The notes below the pieces were generated by a model. It ran no database searches, had not been told where the DNA came from, and saw only the letters and a program-made list of their open reading frames with translations. From NCBI GenBank assembly GCA_035493475.1, contig DATJIF010000106.1, positions 1 through 64,000 of the forward strand: a DNA stretch of 64,000 bases, read 5' to 3'. The DNA comes from Actinospica sp035493475 (GTDB taxonomy: Bacteria > Actinomycetota > Actinomycetes > Streptomycetales > Catenulisporaceae). The position numbers and the translations under genes were made by a program. Position 1 is the first letter of the stretch, and each line of letters opens with the position of its first letter. Of the stretch, positions 26,578 through 34,220 are shown piece after piece.

Positions 26578-26636
26578 GTGAACGACTGTTTGCTGTCTTC
26601 CGGCAGAGTACTATGGATTTCAGTGAACAAGTGTTA
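26578..26636. promoter_or_regulatory. Two operator-like sites between the FabR-like gene and a small membrane gene
   Basis: GTGAACGACTGTTT (26578-26591) and GTGAACAAGTGTTA (26623-26636), centres 45 bp apart. The second contains the dyad AACA-AG-TGTT. Probable binding sites of the FabR-like repressor, controlling itself and the divergent gene. Confidence 0.5.
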
Positions 26637-26660
26637 CGGAATCGGAGAGGGGAAGCATCC

Positions 26661-26834
26661 ATGGTCGTCCTGATGATCGCGCTGATGCTGCTCGCCGTGT
26701 TCGTGGGTGCGCTGGCCTTCGTCACGAGCCCGGTCGGACTCACGCTGGCAGCCGTCATCGCCGCCTGGCTGCTCATCTACGGGGGCCGCATGCTGCTGGC
26801 CCGCCGCAGCGGAGAGGCGGCGCGTCGTGGCTGA
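26661..26834 (+). CDS. Small two-helix membrane protein
   Basis: 57 residues from ATG 26661, which follows a GAGAGGGG site; an in-frame ATG at 26613 would add 16 polar residues and lies nearer the operator. Two hydrophobic segments (MVVLMIALMLLAVFVGALAF and LTLAAVIAAWLLIYGG) and a basic tail (RRSGEAARRG). No family recognised. Divergent from the FabR-like repressor; its stop overlaps the next gene's GTG region by 8 bp, so the two are probably coupled. Confidence 0.6.
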   Translation: MVVLMIALMLLAVFVGALAFVTSPVGLTLAAVIAAWLLIYGGRMLLARRSGEAARRG

Positions 26835-27240
26835 GCAGTTGAACGGCAGCACCATCGCCGCCACCACCGCGGGCGGTACCCGCCTCGCGGAGCGCCCGGC
26901 CCAGAACACCGGCAGCAACAGCACCACCACCAGCACGTCGTCCAACACGCCGGGCACGACGGGAACGACGGGAACGACGGGAACGACGGGAACGAAGCCG
27001 ATCCCATTCGCGGCCGTCTCGTTCGTCAGCGGGCTTGTCGGCCTGCTCGTCGCCAACCTGGTCCTCGGCCCGCTCGCGATCGTGCTCGGCGCGATCGGCC
27101 TGCGCGCCGACAAGAACCGCCGCGTCCGCGCCACGCTGGGCATCCTGCTCGGCATCGCCGACATCGCCGTGTTCCTGGTCCTCGCCGCCCACTCGGCGCA
27201 CCACGGCTCGGTGAGCTGGAACTTCTTCGGCAGCAACTGA
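26827..27240 (+). CDS. DUF4190-like membrane protein with Gly-Thr-Thr repeats
   Basis: 137 residues from GTG 26827. A polar N-terminal half rich in Thr/Ser/Asn contains a perfect 9-bp coding repeat giving GTT units (PGTTGTTGTTGTTGTK). It is followed by two membrane helices (about residues 60-85 and 92-115) with the LGAIGLRADKNRR turn typical of DUF4190. Function unknown. Overlaps the preceding small membrane gene by 8 bp. The repeat is prone to length change by slippage without loss of frame. Confidence 0.7.
   Translation: MAEQLNGSTIAATTAGGTRLAERPAQNTGSNSTTTSTSSNTPGTTGTTGTTGTTGTKPIPFAAVSFVSGLVGLLVANLVLGPLAIVLGAIGLRADKNRRVRATLGILLGIADIAVFLVLAAHSAHHGSVSWNFFGSN
26952..26996 (+). repeat. 9-bp tandem coding repeat
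   Basis: About five copies of a GGAACGACG-type unit in frame within the DUF4190-like gene, coding Gly-Thr-Thr. The first copy has C for A (GGCACGACG). Confidence 0.85.
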
Positions 27241-27246
27241 GCTGTT

Positions 27247-27291
27247 TGAGGCCATCGGGCCGCTCACGGGGACTCCCCGCGGGCGGCCTCA
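27247..27291 (+). terminator. Terminator-like hairpin
   Basis: TGAGGCC (27247-27253) pairs with GGCCTCA (27285-27291), enclosing an inner CGGGG/CCCCG stem, just after the DUF4190-like stop and before the next promoter. Confidence 0.5.
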
Positions 27292-27319
27292 TGCGTTCCG
27301 CGCCCACTACGCTGTCCGG

Positions 27320-28519
27320 ATGACGAGCGACGTCGAGCAGCACGGACACCGCCACGGACCGCTGGTGGGGCTGCGCGTCCTGGAGATCGCGAGCCTCGCG
27401 CCCGCACCGTTCGGCTGCACGATGCTCTCCGACCTAGGCGCCGACGTACTGCGCATCGACCGCACTCCGATCGCTCCCGACGTCGCGGCGCGTGACCCGC
27501 TGAGCCGTGGGCGCCGGTCGGTGGCCGTGGACCTGAAGCGTCCAGAGGGCGCCGAGACCGTGCTGCGCCTAGCCGAGGACGCCGACGTGTTCGTCGAAGG
27601 CTTCCGGCCTGGTGTCTGCGAGCGACTCGGCATCGGTCCCGAGACCTGCCTCGACCGCAATCCGCGCCTGATCTACGCGCGGATGACCGGCTACGGTCAG
27701 GACGGCCCGATGGCGCAGCGCGCCGGGCACGACATCAACTACCTCTCGCTCGCCGGCGCACTCGAGCCGCTCGGCCCCGCCTCCGGTCCGCCGCTGCCGC
27801 CACTGAACTACGTGGCCGACTTCGGGGGCGGCGGCATGCTGCTCGTCGTCGGGATCCTCGCCGCGCTCTGGGAACGCGAGCGGTCCGGCGTCGGTCAGGT
27901 CGTGGACGCGGCGATGGTGGACGGCACCGCGATGATCACCTCCATTCTGCATACGTTGCGGGGCGCGGGGCTCTGGGACGAGCGCCGCGGACGGAATCTG
28001 TTCGATGGATCAGCTCCCTTCTATGCCGCGTACGAGTGCGCGGACGGCCGGTTCGTCTCGGTCGGTGCGTTCGAACCGCAGTTCTGGGCGGAGTTGTTGG
28101 ACGGTCTCGGACTGCCGGACGCCGCCGAGCTCGTGCAGCGCCAACATGATCGGGACACGTGGCCGCAGGTCCAGGCTCGCCTGGCCGCGATCTTCCGCAC
28201 GCGGTCACGAGACGAGTGGGCGGCCCGGTTCGCCGAATCAGACGCCTGCCTCACACCGGTGCTCGGCCCGTTCGAGGCGCACGAGCACCCGCACAACGTC
28301 GCGCGCGGCACGTTCGTCGAGGTGGACGGTGAGATTCCGCCGCAGCCTGGTCCCGCGCCGCGGTTCTCGCGGACGCCGGGGCGGATCGCTTCGCTGCCGC
28401 AGTCCGCGCAGTCGCCGAAGCCCCCGCAGTCGTCGCAATCTCCGCAGTCCCCGCAGTCGCCGACGGATGCTAGCGGGGGTTGGGGCGGTCCAGGCTCCAG
28501 TGGCGGCTGGTCGAGCTGA
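27320..28519 (+). CDS. CaiB/BaiF CoA-transferase family, alpha-methylacyl-CoA racemase-like
   Basis: 399 residues. Sequence style is that of AMACR rather than formyl-CoA transferase: GRRSVAVDLKRPEG, RLIYARMTGYGQDGP, AGHDINYLSLAGAL (His and Asp of the racemase site), then NYVADFGGGGMLLVVGIL. It would interconvert 2R/2S methyl-branched acyl-CoA for beta-oxidation. About 40 residues longer than usual: the C-terminus is a low-complexity Pro-Gln-Ser tract coded by a CCGCAGTC-type repeat near 28398-28460, ending in a Gly/Ser tail that overlaps the convergent next gene by 50 bp. A TACGCT box 6 nt before the ATG suggests a leaderless mRNA. Confidence 0.88.
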   Translation: MTSDVEQHGHRHGPLVGLRVLEIASLAPAPFGCTMLSDLGADVLRIDRTPIAPDVAARDPLSRGRRSVAVDLKRPEGAETVLRLAEDADVFVEGFRPGVCERLGIGPETCLDRNPRLIYARMTGYGQDGPMAQRAGHDINYLSLAGALEPLGPASGPPLPPLNYVADFGGGGMLLVVGILAALWERERSGVGQVVDAAMVDGTAMITSILHTLRGAGLWDERRGRNLFDGSAPFYAAYECADGRFVSVGAFEPQFWAELLDGLGLPDAAELVQRQHDRDTWPQVQARLAAIFRTRSRDEWAARFAESDACLTPVLGPFEAHEHPHNVARGTFVEVDGEIPPQPGPAPRFSRTPGRIASLPQSAQSPKPPQSSQSPQSPQSPTDASGGWGGPGSSGGWSS

Positions 28520-29105
28520 CCCAGCCGCGGCCGTCCGCTCTCGGGCGGATCGCGAAGCGGGAGATCGTGCGCTGGCCGCCTTCGAGGTCGGTGTACAGCA
28601 GGTCCACGCCGAAGGCCTGGCGGTTCTTGGCGGCCTCGCACAGCGCGGCGAAGGACGGGTCGTCCTCGCTGCGTATCGCCGCGTGCCAGTAGCCCACGTC
28701 GTTCGCCGGGATGTAGAGGTCGCGCGTCTGCCGCCGGAACTCCTCGACCGGCACGTTCGGCTCGGTGGCCAGGCGGACCCGCTCGCTCGGATCCCAGCCC
28801 TGCAGCACGGCGAGGCCGGTGTTCACGTTGCGCAGCGAGACCGCGAGGTAGAGCGAGCCGTCGATCAGCTCGATGTAGGCGCCGCCGCCTTCGAGCATCA
28901 CGTGGTGGCCGTCGATCCAGATCACCTTCTCCGGGCGGTCCTCGAGCCGCGACGGCAGCAGCACGGGCCTGATGCTCGCCGACACCGCGCGCTCCGCGGC
29001 CTGCGCCGAGCGGTTCGCGCTGCGGATCGAGGAGAAGGCGGCGACCGCGAGCACGAGCGTTCCGCCTGCGGTGGCCAGGTTGGAGAGGTTCGCCCACGAG
29101 GTCAC
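28470..29105 (-). CDS. Hypothetical protein with one N-terminal membrane helix
   Basis: 211 residues. One hydrophobic segment (about residues 8-27, LATAGGTLVLAVAAFSS), a short basic/Ala helix (SANRSAQAAERAV), then a soluble domain of mixed beta strands (VIWIDGHHVMLEGGGAYIEL, YLAVSLRNVNTGLAVLQGW). No family recognised with confidence; similar one-helix actinobacterial proteins are common and uncharacterised. Lies 18 bp downstream of the next orphan gene on the same strand, so probably co-transcribed. Confidence 0.7.
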   Translation of the reverse strand: MTSWANLSNLATAGGTLVLAVAAFSSIRSANRSAQAAERAVSASIRPVLLPSRLEDRPEKVIWIDGHHVMLEGGGAYIELIDGSLYLAVSLRNVNTGLAVLQGWDPSERVRLATEPNVPVEEFRRQTRDLYIPANDVGYWHAAIRSEDDPSFAALCEAAKNRQAFGVDLLYTDLEGGQRTISRFAIRPRADGRGWVSSTSRHWSLDRPNPR

Positions 29106-29123
29106 GGGCTGAAGTGTAGATGG

Positions 29124-30074
29124 TCATGTCGTCTTCTCGGTGGGCGAGTGGTCCGGCGACCGGTCGAGCGGGAACGCGGCGCGGAACCGGGTGCCGTGCT
29201 CGGGCGGCGTGGGATCGCCGCCGGGGGACGTGCAGGTGAAGGCGAAGAGCTGGCCCTCGCTCATCGGTTGGGGGAGTCGGCTGCCCAGGCGCCAGCCGCG
29301 CAGGATCGAGCCGTAGGAGTAGTCGGAGGCGGGGGAGGAGCCAGCGGATGCGGGGACTAGGCCTTCCTTCGGTTTACGGCGGGATGGGAAGAAGGCGGGC
29401 AGCGCGCGTGATCGCAGGGTCATGGTGCCGGGGCGTTCGGCGAGGCTGGCGATCGCGAGCAGGATGACGGCCATGTTCTCGCCGCCGTCGTCCGGGAAGG
29501 CGATCACCTTGGCGCAGCGCGAATACGGGAGCGTGTATTCGAGGTCTCCGTCCGGGTGCGTGACGTGGACGCGGAGCTCGTGCTGGCCGTCTCCGGCGGC
29601 GTCGGCGACCAGCATGACGGCCTGCGCGGCCTGGGCCATCGCCTGCTGTGCGGCGTCGTGCGGCGACGGGTGCAGTTCCGCGGCGGCGGAGAGAGCGGGC
29701 ATCGCGCGGGTCTGCAGGGTTTCGGCGCGTACGTGGTGGCGCAGGCGTTCGAGGACTCGGGTCATCGGCTCGCCGATCCACGGCCGGGTGAGCGGGCCGA
29801 GTTCGGCGACGAAGCGTTCGTACTCCTTGAGGGCACGTGGGCTGTCGCGAGGGAGCCCGGCTGCGTCGGCGCGGGTTTCGAACTGGTCGGGCATGAGCGG
29901 ACCTACGAGCACCTGTCTGCCGGCACGTGCCGCGGCGCGCATGCGGCGCTCCACGTCGACGAGATAGGACCGGTAGCTGGCGAACTCGAACAGCGGATTC
30001 TGCTCGGCGAGGGCCTGCCACTCCTCCTCGTCGGCGAGGATCGCGATGCCGGTGATGTTGCTCGTCTTGCCCAT
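29124..30074 (-). CDS. Hypothetical soluble protein
   Basis: 316 residues, no membrane segment or signal peptide. The N-terminal part (TGIAILADEEEWQALAEQNPLFEFASYRSYLVDVERRMRAA) looks like a regular alpha/beta domain. A central part has Ala-rich helices (HDAAQQAMAQAAQAVMLVADAA) and a beta segment (HELRVHVTHPDGDLEYTLPYS). No known motif. The codon pattern is typical of the window, so it is probably an ordinary lineage-specific gene. It is followed by another orphan with 18 bp spacing, suggesting a two-gene unit. Confidence 0.65.
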   Translation of the reverse strand: MGKTSNITGIAILADEEEWQALAEQNPLFEFASYRSYLVDVERRMRAAARAGRQVLVGPLMPDQFETRADAAGLPRDSPRALKEYERFVAELGPLTRPWIGEPMTRVLERLRHHVRAETLQTRAMPALSAAAELHPSPHDAAQQAMAQAAQAVMLVADAAGDGQHELRVHVTHPDGDLEYTLPYSRCAKVIAFPDDGGENMAVILLAIASLAERPGTMTLRSRALPAFFPSRRKPKEGLVPASAGSSPASDYSYGSILRGWRLGSRLPQPMSEGQLFAFTCTSPGGDPTPPEHGTRFRAAFPLDRSPDHSPTEKTT

Positions 30075-30243
30075 GATCTGCTGGCCCGCCCGTCCGGTCT
30101 TCGGGGTTCTCGCGGGATGCGGAACCCTCTGAAGACCAGCGTGCGGGCCGTTTCCGGAGCATGGCGGGGGAGAGCTGGGAATTCAGGCTTGGAGAGTCAA
30201 TGTAGGAATGTAGGACTGGAGCGAGGCGGGTAGCTCGGGTGGG

Positions 30244-30852
30244 CTAGTCGTCCGATCCCAGCGGCCAGTTGGTGCCCATCGGCAGAGTGGCCGTCGTCTC
30301 CAGCGGGCTCAGCGCCGGCTCGGCGGCGCTCGACGAGGCGGTGCCTCCGCCGCCGAACACGGCCGCGACGACTCCCGCGAGCGCGCCGACGATGAGGCCG
30401 AGCGAGAGGCCCTGCGGCACGGTGTCCTGGAACGCCTTCGCCGCCTGCCCGGCGATCCCGGCGAACGCCAGCGGGGTGCACGCGGCGGCCGCCAGCCCGC
30501 CCGCGAGCGTGACCATGCCCCACGTCGTGAACAGCGTGGCCAGCCGCCCGCTGCCGCGCGTCGCCCAGGCCACCAGCAGCGCCGTGCCGAGGACGAACAC
30601 GACGTTGAAGACCAGCGGCGCGAGGTAGTGGTCGAGGCTGTTCGGTCCGCTCGGCTCGTTGAACCGCCACCCGGTGAGCAGCAGGGGCTGGAAGAGCACT
30701 CCGGTCCAGCCGCTCAGGCCGTCGCTGCCGGCCCGGGCCTCGCGCCAACTCTGCAGGGCCTGGTTGCCGAGACCCGCCGTCACCAGGACCGTCACCAACG
30801 TGGCACTGCTGGTCGCCCCCGCGCGGACGCGTGCCAGCGGTATGGTCGCCAT
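30244..30852 (-). CDS. Hypothetical four-helix membrane protein
   Basis: 202 residues from ATG 30852. Hydrophobic segments at about residues 15-32, 75-100, 108-130 and 142-165, then a Ser/Ala/Pro tail. The upstream GGAGG site supports the start. No family recognised. The helix 4 region is glycine-rich (LIVGALAGVVAAVFGGGG). Separated by about 170 bp from the preceding orphan gene; that gap (30075-30243) shows no clear element. Divergent from the phosphotransferase gene. Confidence 0.65.
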   Translation of the reverse strand: MATIPLARVRAGATSSATLVTVLVTAGLGNQALQSWREARAGSDGLSGWTGVLFQPLLLTGWRFNEPSGPNSLDHYLAPLVFNVVFVLGTALLVAWATRGSGRLATLFTTWGMVTLAGGLAAAACTPLAFAGIAGQAAKAFQDTVPQGLSLGLIVGALAGVVAAVFGGGGTASSSAAEPALSPLETTATLPMGTNWPLGSDD

Positions 30853-31021
30853 CCTGTTTCGCCTCCTCCATCGGAAATCCTCGCCGCTCGCAAGGCATCG
30901 CCCCCCGCGGCTCGACCACGTGGTGCCCCGCACGCGTGATCGTGGAACCCCTGGCCAGGTGACGATCGGGGAACGTTCCACGGCGCGCGCCCAGTGGCCG
31001 CGGGGCCGGTAGGTTGCCGGA

Positions 31022-31909
31022 ATGGACGTGATCGACATCGATGATGACCTCGTACTCGCGCTGCTCCGGGACCAGCGCCCCGACCTCGCGGACCTGCCGC
31101 TGCGGCACGTCGGCCGCGGCTGGGCCAATGAACTCTGGCGGCTCGGCGACGACCTGGCCGTGCGGGTCGCGCGGACCGAGGACGCGCCGGAGTGGCTGCG
31201 CAAGGAGCACCTCGTGCTGCCGCGGATCGCCGCGCGCCTTCCGCTGCCGGTGCCGACGCCGCTCTTCCTCGCCGAACCGTCCGCGCTCTATCCGCAGCCG
31301 TGGTCGGTCGTCGAGTGGGTCTCCGGGGATCCGGCCGACGGCGCGGAGATCGAGAAGCCGGAATCGGCCGTCGCATTGGCCGGATTTCTCAGGGCATTGC
31401 ACGCTGAGGAACCCCCACCATCTCGGCGGGACGGCGGCATGCGCGGGCGAATTCGTAGTGCTTCCTGTGAATTGAGCGACGATTTGGTGGAGTACATCGG
31501 AGATCATCAGGCGCGCGGGCTGCGCGATATCTGGCGAGAAGCCCAGCGGGCGCCGGAATGGAGCGGTCCCGGCGTCTTCGTTCACAATGATCTTCATCCC
31601 GCGAATGTGGTCACGAAAGACGGCGCGCTGGCCGGCGTCATCGACTTCGGCGCGATGTCGGCGGGTGATCCGGCGATCGACCTGGCGGCCGCCTGGACCC
31701 TGCTTCCCGGGGCTCTGATCTCGACGTTCTTCGACAGCTACGCAGGCGTGGACGCGGCGACCCGGTGCCGCGCCCGCGGTTGGGCGGTGCAGATCGGCAC
31801 GTTCGTCGTGCAGATGGCGCTGAACGGGTTGCGCGGACTTCCCGGCGGAAAGCCGCATTGGCTCCCCGTCGGACGAAAAAGCCTTGATCGGATTCTCGCG
31901 GTGTGTTAG
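31022..31909 (+). CDS. Aminoglycoside phosphotransferase (APH) family protein
   Basis: 295 residues with the kinase-like APH fold. Catalytic loop FVHNDLHPANVV (Asp, Asn) and metal-binding VIDFGAMSAGDPAIDLA are intact; the N-lobe has RVARTEDAPEWLRKEHLVLPRIAARLPLPVPTP. Such enzymes phosphorylate antibiotics or small metabolites; the substrate is not evident. A TAGGTT box 6 nt before the ATG fits a leaderless mRNA. The middle part (31380-31620) is less GC-rich than the rest. It could be a resistance gene of the DHA2 exporter downstream, but the association is only positional. Confidence 0.88.
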   Translation: MDVIDIDDDLVLALLRDQRPDLADLPLRHVGRGWANELWRLGDDLAVRVARTEDAPEWLRKEHLVLPRIAARLPLPVPTPLFLAEPSALYPQPWSVVEWVSGDPADGAEIEKPESAVALAGFLRALHAEEPPPSRRDGGMRGRIRSASCELSDDLVEYIGDHQARGLRDIWREAQRAPEWSGPGVFVHNDLHPANVVTKDGALAGVIDFGAMSAGDPAIDLAAAWTLLPGALISTFFDSYAGVDAATRCRARGWAVQIGTFVVQMALNGLRGLPGGKPHWLPVGRKSLDRILAVC

Positions 31910-32022
31910 TCAGAAGGGGACAGCGGTGGTGGCGGCCCTGCCGCAAGATCGGGGAATCGCCGCTGCTACCTTCGATGAAGGGGCGCGCCAATCGGGGGCG
32001 CCGTGCGGCGAAGGAGCCGTCC

Positions 32023-33615
32023 GTGTCCGAAACCTCAGAAACCTTCGACCCCGTCATATCGCAATCCGCGGACGCGGCCCCGGCGGCCGTCGCCGCCCTC
32101 GCGCCGGACGCCGGGGAGCCCGATCCCCGGCGCTGGTGGAGCCTCGTCGTCATCGCGCTCAGCCAGTTGATGATCGTGCTCGATATCACGGTCGTCACCA
32201 TCGCGCTGCCCTCCGCGCAGAGCGAACTGCACATCGCCCCGGCCGACAAGCAGTGGGTGATGACCGCCTACACGCTCGCCTTCGGCGGACTGCTGCTGCT
32301 CGGCGGCAAGATCGTCGACTTCGTGGGCCGGAAGAACACGCTGATCATCGGACTGATCGGCTTCGCGGGGGCGTCGGCGCTGGGCGGCGCGGCGGTCAGC
32401 GGGGGCATGCTGTTCGGCGCCCGCGCGGTGCAGGGCTGCTTCGGCGCGATCCTGGCTCCGGCCGCGCTCTCGCTGCTCACCACGACGTTCACCGATCCGG
32501 ACGAGCGGGCGAAGGCCTTCGGCGTGTTCGGGGCCATCGCGGGGGCGGGCAGCGCGATCGGGCTGATCCTCGGCGGCGTCATCACCAACTACCTGACCTG
32601 GCGTTGGACGATGTACGTCAACGTCATCATCGCGGTGGTCGCGGTGATCGGTTCGGTCATGCTCGTCGTGGACCGCGCGCCGCGACACCCCGTCAAGGTC
32701 GACTACGCGGGCACGGCGCTCGGCTGCGGCGGTCTGCTCGCGCTGGTCTACGGCTTCACCAAGGCCGCGAGCGACGGCTGGGGCAACTCGATGACGCTCA
32801 CCCTGTTCGCCGTCGCGGTGGTCGCCCTCGCGCTGTTCGTCGTCGTGCAGAACCGGGTCAGCGCGCCGCTGCTGCCGCCGCACATCGTCTTCGAACGCAA
32901 CCGGGGCGGCAGTTTCGCGCTGATGGGGCTCGCGGCGATCTCCATGTTCGGCGTCTTCCTCTTCCTGACCTACTACCTGCAGGGCATCAAGGGGTATTCG
33001 GCGCTGCGCACGGGCTTCGCGTTCCTGCCGATGAGCGCCACGCTGATCTTCGTCTCCGTGGGGATCGCCGCGCGGCTGCTGACGAAGCTGCCGCCGCGGA
33101 TGCTGCTCGTGCCCGGCATGCTGATCGCCGCGGGCGGCATGGCCTGGATGACGCGGATCTCCGTCGGCGGCTCGTACGCGACGCAGGTGCTGCCCGCCGA
33201 GATCCTGCTGGGCCTCGGATTCGGCCTCACCTTCATGCCGGTGTTCGCCACCGCGACCGCCGGCGTCGCGCCGCAGGACGCGGGCGTCACCTCGGCGACG
33301 CTGAACACGGCGCAGCAGGTCGGCGGCTCGATCGGCACGGCGCTGCTGAACACGATCGCGGTCTCGGCGACCACCAGTTACCTCACCGCGCACGCGCTGC
33401 CGCCCGCCTCCGTGGCGCAGAACCCGGTGCTGGCCAAGGCGCTCAAGCCGCAGGTGCTGCTCGGCGAGGCCCAGGCGCAGGTGCACGGCTACATGCTGGC
33501 GACGTGGGCCGCCTTCGGATTCCTGGTGCTCGCCGGGATCATCGGCGGACTGCTGATCAACGCGGGACCGATGTCCGAGGAGAACATCCAGGCGGGCATG
33601 GGCGGCGGTGCCTGA
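32023..33615 (+). CDS. MFS transporter, DHA2 (14-TM) drug exporter family
   Basis: 530 residues from GTG 32023, which has an AAGGAG site 6 nt upstream. About 14 membrane segments. Family motifs: LSQLMIVLDITVVTIALPSAQ (motif D1 with the membrane Asp), GGKIVDFVGRKNTL (motif A) and GAIAGAGSAIGLILGG (motif C, antiporter). EmrB/QacA-type proton-coupled exporter; substrate unknown. The frame opens earlier at 31903, overlapping the phosphotransferase gene, but without a site. Confidence 0.92.
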   Translation: MSETSETFDPVISQSADAAPAAVAALAPDAGEPDPRRWWSLVVIALSQLMIVLDITVVTIALPSAQSELHIAPADKQWVMTAYTLAFGGLLLLGGKIVDFVGRKNTLIIGLIGFAGASALGGAAVSGGMLFGARAVQGCFGAILAPAALSLLTTTFTDPDERAKAFGVFGAIAGAGSAIGLILGGVITNYLTWRWTMYVNVIIAVVAVIGSVMLVVDRAPRHPVKVDYAGTALGCGGLLALVYGFTKAASDGWGNSMTLTLFAVAVVALALFVVVQNRVSAPLLPPHIVFERNRGGSFALMGLAAISMFGVFLFLTYYLQGIKGYSALRTGFAFLPMSATLIFVSVGIAARLLTKLPPRMLLVPGMLIAAGGMAWMTRISVGGSYATQVLPAEILLGLGFGLTFMPVFATATAGVAPQDAGVTSATLNTAQQVGGSIGTALLNTIAVSATTSYLTAHALPPASVAQNPVLAKALKPQVLLGEAQAQVHGYMLATWAAFGFLVLAGIIGGLLINAGPMSEENIQAGMGGGA

Positions 33616-33703
33616 GCCCGGGCCGGTCCGCGCTGGACTAAGCTGGTGACGGCCGCCGCGGGAAGCGGCGGCCGGAGCCGACTTCCGTTCCGAGGAGCCC
33701 CGC

Positions 33704-34153
33704 ATGTCCCAGGTCCGCGCCGTGGCAGCAGCGCACATCCACGCCCCGGTGAAGCAGGTGTCCGACGCGCTCGCGGACTACGCGACGACGCGCGGGGAGA
33801 TCCTGCCCGCGAACTACTCGGAGTACGCGGTGCGCAGCGGCGGCACCGGTGCCGGGACCGCCGTGCACTGGAAGTTCGCGGCCACCGAGAAGCGGATCCG
33901 CGACTGCGAGATCACGGTGACCTCCCCGGAGGAGGGCGTGCTGGTCGAGTCGGACGCCAACTCCTCGATGGTGACCACGTACACGGTCGTCGGTTCGGAC
34001 GACGGCCACGCGAGCGTCGTCGTGGAGACGGTGTGGAACGGCGCGGGCGGCATCGGCGGCTTCTTCGAGCGCACGTTCGCGCCGCGCGCCCTGGTGAAGG
34101 TGTACGACGAGATGCTGGCGAACCTGGCCGCCCGGGTGCAGACCGAGGGCTGA
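33704..34153 (+). CDS. SRPBCC (START-like) family protein
   Basis: 149 residues, helix-grip fold: AAAHIHAPVKQVSDALADYATTRGEILP, then alternating strands (AVHWKFAATEKRIRDCEITV, TYTVVGSDDGHASVVVETVW) and the long C-terminal helix (ALVKVYDEMLANLAARV). Polyketide_cyc2-like, expected to bind a hydrophobic ligand. A GGAG site precedes ATG 33704, with a leader of 60 nt or more starting near a TAAGCT box. Stand-alone gene. Confidence 0.85.
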   Translation: MSQVRAVAAAHIHAPVKQVSDALADYATTRGEILPANYSEYAVRSGGTGAGTAVHWKFAATEKRIRDCEITVTSPEEGVLVESDANSSMVTTYTVVGSDDGHASVVVETVWNGAGGIGGFFERTFAPRALVKVYDEMLANLAARVQTEG

Positions 34154-34220
34154 GCCCGCGGCGCGGACGGAGCACGTCGCGGCGGGTGACGCGGCGTCCG
34201 GGCCGGTATTCTGCTGGGCC

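Noticed and set aside
30853..31021. A further small gene between the four-helix membrane protein and the phosphotransferase
   Set aside because: Frames there are extensions of the flanking genes with no ribosome-binding site or motif; the space is taken by two divergent promoters.
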